Below, piece after piece: positions 50,052 through 56,707 of a stretch of 56,707 nucleotides of DNA. Positions within the stretch are counted from its first letter, which is position 1. Every line of letters starts with the position of its first letter. The stretch spans positions 1 through 56,707 of the forward strand of contig CAKVCR010000002.1 in the NCBI GenBank assembly GCA_934725835.1, read 5' to 3'. Source of the stretch: an uncultured Odoribacter sp. (GTDB taxonomy: Bacteria > Bacteroidota > Bacteroidia > Bacteroidales > Marinifilaceae). Below the pieces are notes generated by a model, which did no database searches, had not been told where the DNA came from, and saw only the letters and a list, made by a program, of their open reading frames with translations. The translations under genes were made by a program, and so were the position numbers.

Positions 50052-52795
50052 TCTTCATTTACCTCAATTCTTTTTGAAATCATACGGAACCGTTCTCCGG
50101 CGTAGTGGATATCACCAGATGGATCTTTCACAGGGAAAGAAATCACATAGTCGTTATTGGCGAGCAAGTTATCAATGATATCCTCGCTACACATCTTCCA
50201 AGCAAATTTTTTGGTAGAGCTTTTCGTGTAGCAAATATCCAATATGATATTGCTCAGTGAGTCACGGTTCGGGCAAACGCTATCGCACTCCCTGCGGAAC
50301 TCCTCGCACATGGCAGACATCTCTGCAGCTGCATTCATTTCGTCAACACGTTCATAATCAGAAAAGACCATGTAGCTTTTCAAGCGCTTATTGAAATCAT
50401 CGTAGATTTTTTTTATTTGGCGCAGATGGTGCGGCAGATATTCTGAACTGCTACGCATAATGCCATAGTTGAATTTTGATGAAGAGCTGGCCTTTCCAAC
50501 ATAGCCGTCAAACTCTTTTTCAAAAGCTCTGCAAATGCGGTTCATTACGCAATTGCCAGTACCGACAGGAAGTCTGCTGTGAAAGTAACTCAAGAATGTA
50601 AGCTGCTCTTCTGTAAGCTCACCTGCCGGCAATGCCATCATTTCATTGACTGTCATCTGGAATCGACGCAGAGCATTTTTATTCGTGTTGCTGATATATG
50701 TATTGTATTGCCGCATAAGCTGGGGGTATATGTATCTCATAAAATATGGCTTCTTATCAGCAACGATACTCCGGTAAAACTCTCTCTCGGATTCGTCTTC
50801 GATAGCGGCAATTGCGTGGCGGTCGTGCCATGCTTTCGGCATTGGCTTGCATTCAATTCCCTTTGCCTTATCAATGGCATTCTGCTGGTAAAGCTGTCCA
50901 CACATAATTCTGTAAGCTAATGTATCGTATTCCTTTGAGCCAGGGGAGAAGTGTGACTGTATCTCAAACATTGACGTGATCCAGTTCGTCGTTTGTCCAA
51001 TATCGTTACCAAAGCTATTGATATTGGAACGAACGAAATCATCCTCATTTGGAATACACTTTGAGGCACGTCGCTGTGCGCACATCAGCGTTAGCGTTTC
51101 TTTATGGCGTTCTACAAGAATCCGGTTATCGGTCAGCATTACGATATCACCGTCGAAGTCGCAACCGTTTAATGCCGCAGTTGTCGTATCCCACGCATTC
51201 AAAATTGTGCAGGTTTTAATGTGCTGGTACCAGTACCTCACGTCGTCTCGCCTGACCGGACGAACAAGAACGATATTGTTGTGGCATGTCATAGGCGCAC
51301 GGAAACAGGCAAGCTTATCTGCGCCTTCGTCCGCCCAATACTGATTGTAGATTTCGCCTGATTTGAGCAATCCGGTCACCTCTAAACCAAAAATGCTCTG
51401 GCATAATGCATAAGGGTCTCCAGATACAATAGAGTAGTTTCCGTGAACGCTCAGGACACCCACCTTTGCCTCGTTGATACGATTCCGAATCAACTGGTAA
51501 ACTGCATTTTGAATGTATGGATCTTGTGTCATGCGCGGATCGATCATAATGGCTTTAGAGATATCGTTCTCCAAATAGGCTACGTTACTCTCAGACAGCC
51601 CGGTGCCCTTTAGAAACAAAATTGTTTTTCGCCAATCACCACTGAGTACATCTTTAATCTCGTTCATCGTTGGAGCAATTAACTCTTGAATGTCTTCGTC
51701 GCTCAAGTCGTAGGACTGAATAAACTGATAATTCAGACAGCGCTCCGACTCCAATTCTTTTGGACAAGTTTTTGCGACTCCAAATGTGTATTTATTGCTA
51801 AGCGTCTTCTGTAAATAGTCCTCACAGCTGTCGTAGCTATCCCACAGCTTTACCATAGAGGTTGTAAGAATCAACTCAGCGTTCCGCACGTCTTGTTCAT
51901 TTCCCCATGCGTCTTTGATTATGTATTGGCCTCCGGCAACTTCTTTTGCAAAGTCAACGAAGTCGAATGTGAATACCATTCCTTTTTCCCAACAGAAGCG
52001 CGTATTGCATCCGCTGATAATATAATCGAGTCCAAGCTCCTGACTCCATCTTTCTGCCAAAGAGGGGAGCATGATACCGTATCCATCAGAAGCGTCAAGG
52101 TCAATGTCGTACTGTTCTTTGCGTTCCATCTCCGGTTCGCCATCATGCTCGTCTGTCAGGTATATAACATCGGATTTGAATTTGGTGTTGCAATCGTTCA
52201 CAACAATTACGCCACGAGGAAGCGATACTGGAATGGAAGCGCTGCAGCTCAGTGCTTTGTATGCTTCGAGCTTAGCGGTCACAAGCGGGACATTTGGATT
52301 ACGTTCATTTTCAATTCTCCGCCTGAGCTCAGGACATAGACGTTCACTGACAAAAACAATTGTACTGCTCTTGATACCGCCGTTTGTTCCAAGTAACCGC
52401 TTATACGCCACGTTGTTGATGGAGAAGCCCTTACAAGCCCTGTAATAATCTTTCTCCTTATCAATGATTAGGCACATATAGTCCGGCTTATACTGAACAG
52501 AGTCCAACGCTGCGTACAGTTCACGAATCCGCCTATTGGCTGTTTGGTTCCGCTCCTCTTTCCGCACACGCTTAATTTCCTCCTTGATTTCTCTGGCACG
52601 AGCGTCTGCGTCCGTCAAACCGTTCAACTCATCTATCCAGCGGAGCACCTGGCTGTCTGCAATGGAGATCACCTCGTCATTCCGGCGAGCCTCATTCATC
52701 GGCAGCGTCAGCTTCCACTTCGCCTTGCGGAGCCTGCTGCTATGAATCTTGTAGATGTACTTCTGACAGGTTAATTGCTTGCTTATAGAAAACAC
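50048..52795 (-). CDS. YonO/RdRP-type single-subunit RNA polymerase
   Basis: 915 aa. The hallmark is NGCDFDGDIVML at 543-554, the D-x-D-x-D catalytic loop of double-psi beta-barrel RNA polymerases. It is preceded by ACFRAPMTCHNNIVLVRPV (496-514) and a TCTILNAWDTT segment, the order seen in eukaryotic RNA-silencing polymerases. The first barrel is marked by SDGYGIMLPSLAERW (236-250) and NTRFCWEKGMVF (264-275). YonO of SPbeta is a DNA-dependent member of this group. Here it is likely to transcribe phage genes. Neighbours are a helicase and a zinc-ribbon protein. Confidence 0.88.
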   Translation of the reverse strand: MFSISKQLTCQKYIYKIHSSRLRKAKWKLTLPMNEARRNDEVISIADSQVLRWIDELNGLTDADARAREIKEEIKRVRKEERNQTANRRIRELYAALDSVQYKPDYMCLIIDKEKDYYRACKGFSINNVAYKRLLGTNGGIKSSTIVFVSERLCPELRRRIENERNPNVPLVTAKLEAYKALSCSASIPVSLPRGVIVVNDCNTKFKSDVIYLTDEHDGEPEMERKEQYDIDLDASDGYGIMLPSLAERWSQELGLDYIISGCNTRFCWEKGMVFTFDFVDFAKEVAGGQYIIKDAWGNEQDVRNAELILTTSMVKLWDSYDSCEDYLQKTLSNKYTFGVAKTCPKELESERCLNYQFIQSYDLSDEDIQELIAPTMNEIKDVLSGDWRKTILFLKGTGLSESNVAYLENDISKAIMIDPRMTQDPYIQNAVYQLIRNRINEAKVGVLSVHGNYSIVSGDPYALCQSIFGLEVTGLLKSGEIYNQYWADEGADKLACFRAPMTCHNNIVLVRPVRRDDVRYWYQHIKTCTILNAWDTTTAALNGCDFDGDIVMLTDNRILVERHKETLTLMCAQRRASKCIPNEDDFVRSNINSFGNDIGQTTNWITSMFEIQSHFSPGSKEYDTLAYRIMCGQLYQQNAIDKAKGIECKPMPKAWHDRHAIAAIEDESEREFYRSIVADKKPYFMRYIYPQLMRQYNTYISNTNKNALRRFQMTVNEMMALPAGELTEEQLTFLSYFHSRLPVGTGNCVMNRICRAFEKEFDGYVGKASSSSKFNYGIMRSSSEYLPHHLRQIKKIYDDFNKRLKSYMVFSDYERVDEMNAAAEMSAMCEEFRRECDSVCPNRDSLSNIILDICYTKSSTKKFAWKMCSEDIIDNLLANNDYVISFPVKDPSGDIHYAGERFRMISKRIEVNED

Positions 52796-52842
52796 CTCTC
52801 TAGCTGTAAATTATTTATTAAACTTGATGCAATAAAAAGAAA

Positions 52843-53013
52843 TTATTCATAGAATTCCTTCAGATATCTTTGATAATCACAGTAATATTCGCTATGTAAT
52901 TCAGATACTGCTTCTGCGTACATTGCATCTTCATCACCCATATAGAAATCATCGCAAGTGTAATCGCTGCCACACTTGTCAAAGAACAAACACTCATAAC
53001 AATTATTTTGCAT
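52843..53013 (-). CDS. 56-aa Cys-rich acidic protein
   Basis: ATG 53013 with GGAGGG 8 nt upstream, overlapping the helicase stop by 11 nt. Contains CYECLFFDKC and two later cysteines, so possibly zinc-binding; strongly acidic and aromatic. Placed between helicase and RNA polymerase genes. Function unknown. Confidence 0.65.
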   Translation of the reverse strand: MQNNCYECLFFDKCGSDYTCDDFYMGDEDAMYAEAVSELHSEYYCDYQRYLKEFYE

Positions 53014-54247
53014 AACTATTTCCCTCCTTGCTTACTTTCTCCATCCAATCCATCAGCAGCGTTCTCATGCGCCTGCTCGGAATATAAATGTTTATCTCTT
53101 GCCCCTCGCGGATAGCAGACCTCCAGATCCACTGAACCATAATGGAGAGCGCATACATTTCTTCGTCTACCTCAATACCATGCTTTTTGTAAAAGCTCTT
53201 TTCGTTCACGTTCATAAAAAGATTTGCGATGTACACCAAACAAGTCCTATCCTTGTAAGCGTTGGTCGCACGGGCATTGAATGTAAGAAATGACTTTGTG
53301 TATCCCTTGCCTTTAATGACGTGATATTTCCCATTGTAAGAGCCCCATAGCTTTTTATCGGCGGGAGTGCCAGCCCAGATGTTATTGATGCAGTTGTTCA
53401 TGTTATTGCGCAGTTGCTCCAGGTCTGACGTATCCTTCTCGAACCAATTCATGGAGAGGGCGTGTGTATCGTCACCGACTGCATTCATCCGCTTATTGTC
53501 CAAAATATGTATCATGTCCTTGATGTGGGACACATAGTCCGGAGTATATCCGGGATAATCGCTGAAATGATAATCATGCTCGCCAGTCTTCTGAATTCCG
53601 ATATATTCGTACTTGAGATGGTACATATCCAGCATGTAGCGTAGGCTCTGCCCTTTGAAGAGATACGTCATGATAATCACATTTTCAAATGATGTCAGTA
53701 GTTCAGGCGGGAGCGCCCAATAATACAGCTGCGTTTTTTCATCACTGTCAAGTTGGATAAGATCTCTCACTTCTAAGAACCGGAACAGTTCACTAAACAA
53801 CGAACCGGCGTACACTTTATCGGTTGGGTGGAACACACTGTCATCCATCCGAAGGTGCCCAGAATCCATTAGGACTTGGATATCTCCAGTGTCAATGTCG
53901 TATCGCTCTAAGATATCGATATTCTCATCAATAAGCAGACTGTACCCGTTAGAGCGAATATCTTCCAGCATTTCCGATGTATACCTTTTGAACGCCTGAT
54001 GCGTTGTGGTGATGTTACGACCTTGCTTAATAAGCGCTGCAGTGTGTTCACACTTTTTGAAGTGATAACGCTTTAGCTTATCGCTCGGTTCCACGAAATG
54101 TAACTGGGGGCAGCCATTCTTAATTCTCACAGCTTCGTCCAGATACGGCGTAATATAAATGAACTTCTTATCCTGGTGTTCATTCATGTAATTGATTGCC
54201 GCGCTGGACTTTCCTGTTCCCATGATTGCGTCACAAACTTGGATCAT
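53003..54247 (-). CDS. SF2-like helicase/ATPase
   Basis: 414 aa, AGGAGG 6 nt before ATG 54247. Walker A MGTGKSSA at 9-16 (Lys13), Walker B LLIDEN (104-109), ITTTHQAF as a motif Ia/Ib-like stretch, and a C-terminal arginine-rich end (WRSAIREGQEINIYIPSRR) like motif VI. A short DEAD-type phage helicase, probably for replication initiation or transcription. First gene of the leftward transcript. Confidence 0.82.
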   Translation of the reverse strand: MIQVCDAIMGTGKSSAAINYMNEHQDKKFIYITPYLDEAVRIKNGCPQLHFVEPSDKLKRYHFKKCEHTAALIKQGRNITTTHQAFKRYTSEMLEDIRSNGYSLLIDENIDILERYDIDTGDIQVLMDSGHLRMDDSVFHPTDKVYAGSLFSELFRFLEVRDLIQLDSDEKTQLYYWALPPELLTSFENVIIMTYLFKGQSLRYMLDMYHLKYEYIGIQKTGEHDYHFSDYPGYTPDYVSHIKDMIHILDNKRMNAVGDDTHALSMNWFEKDTSDLEQLRNNMNNCINNIWAGTPADKKLWGSYNGKYHVIKGKGYTKSFLTFNARATNAYKDRTCLVYIANLFMNVNEKSFYKKHGIEVDEEMYALSIMVQWIWRSAIREGQEINIYIPSRRMRTLLMDWMEKVSKEGNSYAK

Positions 54248-54268
54248 TTCATTCCTCCTAAAAATCCA

Positions 54269-54326
54269 TTTTAGAACTTAAAAGTTATAACCTAAAACGA
54301 TTTGGCCACCCATGGTAGGCAAATCG
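54269..54326. promoter_or_regulatory. Operator candidates in the helicase leader
   Basis: 54298-54326 is a near copy (two mismatches between arms) of the 49233-49261 palindrome. Beside it an imperfect dyad TTTTAG...CTAAAA spans 54269-54297. Both lie between the leftward promoter and the helicase start. Confidence 0.6.
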
Positions 54327-54612
54327 AACGGCTCCTTAAAAACTATAAGACAAGAGATAAAAATAACAACGATGAAACACCTTCTTTGTTTTCTTAAACA
54401 TCGTATGAAGTGAAAGATAACGAAAGCCACATGAGCTATTTCTTTCCAAGAAGAACACGATACATGCTCATCGGTAGTGGCCTGAGTTATCTGGAACGAC
54501 CAACACGTTCAAAACAAAGAAGACAAAAACAGAGACAAAACAAATAATATAATATACTTGATACAGTGAAAGAAATAACTGCCGAAGCAGTTAATAAAAT
54601 CATCTTGAAGCT

Positions 54613-54641
54613 AGTATAAGGACAGAAGGCAAAAATGTCAA
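54613..54641 (-). promoter_or_regulatory. Leftward promoter
   Basis: Minus-strand TTGACA, 17-bp spacer, TATACT. Transcription would start near 54606 and read the helicase and RNA polymerase genes. An AACTGC-TTCG-GCAGTT hairpin (54581-54596) lies at the start of the transcript. Confidence 0.82.
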
Positions 54642-55490
54642 GTTTTTCACTTGTAAATAAAGTATGTACGAAATAATACATCCAGATCGGTCGTTATCGT
54701 GTTTTGAGATATTGCATATTTATGCGTGCGCTTGTTTTCTGGAAAAGATCTACGGTCGTTATCGAGAAAATAACGTGGTCTGGATTGGACAGTGAGCAGG
54801 GAAGAGGAGAAGATGATTTTTGGAAGTGTATGTGGGAGATGAACCGACTTTACAGATACCAGAAAACGGCACCCCTTGAAAATCCCATAACCGCCCCCGG
54901 TCTATGAATGTCCCCTTGTGTGAAAAGATGACATAGCCGGACGGCGTACACCACCACCACGGACGCACCACGCACCACCACCGCACCCATATACCCCGGA
55001 CGCACCGCACCCATACCGCACACCGCACCACATGACGGACGGACAGCAACGACCTATTATCGTACATTTGTACGACGTTCTAAACCAATTCCCGACCATT
55101 CATTCGATATACACAAAATATTCAATATGAATGAATAATATGCAACACGCAACGCATACACCACAAAATTGACCGCACGACAAAGACGAACAAACGAACA
55201 CTTCCTATTTCTGGACAAACTACAAACTTTTCACGGCTATAATATGCAAACAACCATTCGATTATAATTGATAATCAATCAAAAAGTTACAAGTTACATA
55301 CAATAACACATACTATTCATTATTTATCCGTGTCCTTTTGATTAAACGCCAAAACAGACAAACAACCCACGGACATAAAAACATACCACCGACAAAAAAG
55401 CCGCTTAGAAAGCCTCTGACGGCCTGACAGCGCACATTGTAAATAATGCAATAATTCCGACCCCCTTTGCGGTGTAGGTGAAAATAGTAG

Positions 55491-55519
55491 TTGACAATCA
55501 AAAATGTAAGTAGTAGAAT
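55491..55519 (+). promoter_or_regulatory. Promoter of the 310-aa HTH gene
   Basis: TTGACA, 17-bp spacer, TAGAAT, about 70 bp before the ATG. A copy of the TTCCGACCCCCTTTGCGGTG repeat lies just upstream (55455-55474). Confidence 0.8.
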
Positions 55520-55590
55520 ACACATGACGGCCCTACATGGGCGGTTAGTTTGGCGGTTAGACTTTACCCCGGAAAAGTCACGGAGACAAC

Positions 55591-56523
55591 ATGGAGAACA
55601 AAGAAAACAATGTGAACGCATGGGAAAAGGTTATGCAAGAGTACAGCCGGACGGGAGACCCCGCCCCCCTTGCAAAAATGGTCGCTTATTCCGTCATTAA
55701 AAAGTGCCTGAATACGGGGTACAACTCCACATTGGAACAACTCCGGCGGGAGTTGGGGCGCGACCTGCATGAACTGGACACACTACACCACGCAAGCATG
55801 AACGCATATACCGCAACCGTTACGGCGGACGGCGACTATAAACGGGTCAAGGTCGACCCCGGTTGCGCCGTTGCCCTTGACCGTCTATCGTCTGTACAGT
55901 TGGGGGACGGGGTCGATTTTGTGAACGTGGCGGTCGTTGCGATTCTGGAAGAAACGGCAAAACAAACAGAACGTGAACCGGGGGCGGGGGTTGACCTATC
56001 CCGTCCGTATACCGTCCGCCGTTTGTCCCGCAAAGTTTGGATTAAGACCGAACAATCCGTGAATGGTTGGGAAGAGGTTGAAACGTCCCCTATTCGTGAG
56101 ATTTACAAGGTCGTTCGGCGGTATGTCATGGAGTCCAGAGCGGGAGCCACCGACCCCCGGAACGGGTACAGCTATCTTGACGAAATCACCACCGACCCCG
56201 TGACGGGAGAAGAAACTACCATTTACAAGCGGTTGCCAAAATATGCCGACCTAGGGGGTTATGTCGTAGACTTTAACGGTGCCTGTACCTTGTACAGTGT
56301 GGAGCGGGAGACCGTAGACCGCTATGAATCTATGGTTGCAAGTCTGAATCTAACCGCAAAGCAAGCGCAAATCCTCACGCTCAAACAATCCGGCTATGGT
56401 AACAAAGCTATCGCGACCTACATGGGCATATCTGAAAATTCCGTAAAGGGTGCCTGTACTGAAATCAGACGTAAAGCGGCGGCACGTTTTCCCGCTGAGC
56501 TTTTGGAAAAATATGTGAAATAA
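55591..56523 (+). CDS. HTH (sigma-region-4/LuxR-like) DNA-binding protein
   Basis: 310 aa with GGAG before the ATG. The C-terminal about 50 residues (LTAKQAQILTLKQSGYGNKA, then YMGISENSVKGACTEIRRKA) form a sigma-4/LuxR-type helix-turn-helix. The N-terminal two-thirds is not recognised (WEKVMQEYSRTGDPAPLAKM start). The gene is clearly more GC-rich than the rest of the window, with its own promoter and terminator, and is flanked by repeats. It could be a regulator of the phage or a gene of an adjoining mobile element. Confidence 0.85.
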   Translation: MENKENNVNAWEKVMQEYSRTGDPAPLAKMVAYSVIKKCLNTGYNSTLEQLRRELGRDLHELDTLHHASMNAYTATVTADGDYKRVKVDPGCAVALDRLSSVQLGDGVDFVNVAVVAILEETAKQTEREPGAGVDLSRPYTVRRLSRKVWIKTEQSVNGWEEVETSPIREIYKVVRRYVMESRAGATDPRNGYSYLDEITTDPVTGEETTIYKRLPKYADLGGYVVDFNGACTLYSVERETVDRYESMVASLNLTAKQAQILTLKQSGYGNKAIATYMGISENSVKGACTEIRRKAAARFPAELLEKYVK

Positions 56524-56536
56524 TCCGCTTTTCACG

Positions 56537-56564
56537 GCGGGGGCTATTTGCCCCCGCTTTTTTT
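56537..56564 (+). terminator. Terminator of the HTH gene
   Basis: 8-bp GC stem GCGGGGGC / GCCCCCGC with a TATTT loop and seven T. Confidence 0.93.
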
Positions 56565-56576
56565 CTTTTCCAAAAT

Positions 56577-56707
56577 GTCCGGGGCGTTCCGACCCCCTTT
56601 GCGGTGTTGGTTGTCCGGGGCGGCGTGAGCTGTCCGGGGCGTTCCGACCCCCTTTGCGGTGTTGGTTGTCCGGGGCGGCGTGAGCTGTCCGGGGCGTTCC
56701 GACCCCC
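56577..56707. repeat. 55-bp GC-rich tandem repeats at the window end
   Basis: Unit 1 56577-56631 and unit 2 56632-56686 are identical; a third starts at 56687 and is cut by the window edge. Each holds GTCCGGGGCG twice and TTCCGACCCCCTTTGCGGTG once. That 20-mer also occurs alone at 55455-55474. Confidence 0.93.

Larger units (their letters stand above)
54248..55590. other. Gene-poor control region
   Basis: About 1.3 kb with no convincing gene over 60 aa. It holds the leftward leader with two dyads, a leftward promoter, 12-bp direct repeats CGGTCGTTATCG at 54688-54699 and 54753-54764, a CAC-rich low-complexity stretch (about 54945-55035), an ATTCATTC...GAATGAAT inverted repeat (about 55098-55136), and a rightward promoter. 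It may contain operators, an origin or small RNAs. Confidence 0.6.

Noticed and set aside
54704..54907. 67-aa frame in the control region
   Set aside because: No ribosome site, crosses the direct-repeat region, and shows no domain.
55313..55621. 102-aa minus-strand frame overlapping the HTH gene promoter
   Set aside because: Runs through a promoter and the repeat copy, Cys/Phe-rich low-complexity translation, no ribosome site.
56577..56707. GC-rich regular repeats resembling a CRISPR array
   Set aside because: Units are contiguous 55-bp tandem copies with no unique spacers and no cas genes nearby.

Overview
The window is most of a temperate, long-tailed siphophage genome (class Caudoviricetes) from a low-to-middle GC Gram-positive host, most likely a gut Clostridia/Oscillospiraceae bacterium. 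Evidence: AGGAGG-type ribosome sites with ATG, GTG and TTG starts, a modular M15/SH3b endolysin, Dit-, BppU- and DUF859-like tail genes, and a 3'-tRNA-Cys attachment core next to a tyrosine integrase. Arm-type repeats lie on both sides of that core, as in an intact attP, so the sequence probably comes from a free or circular form rather than from an integrated prophage edge.

Layout. (1) 1-3607, + strand: early/accessory genes for a DNA methyltransferase (cut by the window edge), a PAPS-reductase-family enzyme, a macro-domain protein, dUTPase, and small membrane or Cys-rich proteins. (2) 3658-5421, + strand: excisionase, attP and integrase. (3) 5469-8699, - strand: a complete diversity-generating retroelement (DGR): target gene with variable repeat (VR), hairpin, Avd, template repeat (TR) and reverse transcriptase. 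(4) 8703-13301: receptor/baseplate accessories, membrane proteins and lysis genes. (5) 13315-31328: tail fibres, a 1720-aa tail protein, Dit, and a tape measure split by a group I intron. (6) 31382-45177: tail-completion genes, major tail protein, connectors (one split by a second group I intron with a GIY-YIG nuclease), major capsid, decoration, protease/scaffold, portal and large terminase. (7) 45190-54247: probable small terminase, HU-like protein, a second tyrosine recombinase, a metallophosphoesterase, a 915-aa single-subunit RNA polymerase of the YonO/eukaryotic-RdRP type, and an SF2-like helicase. (8) 54248-56707: a gene-poor regulatory stretch, then a GC-rich 310-aa HTH gene flanked by repeats, with the window ending inside 55-bp tandem repeats.

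How it works together. Leftward transcription probably starts at the promoter at 54613-54641 and makes the helicase, the phage RNA polymerase and regulators. A perfect 29-bp palindrome at 49233-49261, with a near copy at 54298-54326, is a candidate operator or polymerase-specific element. Morphogenesis, lysis and DGR genes follow on the same strand. The DGR is expected to rewrite the C-terminus of the tail-tip protein and so change receptor specificity. Two group I introns must splice to give functional tape-measure and connector proteins. The tape-measure intron is unusual because it carries two oppositely oriented genes with their own promoters: a zinc-ribbon protein and a 35-aa hydrophobic peptide. 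No CI-like repressor is recognisable.
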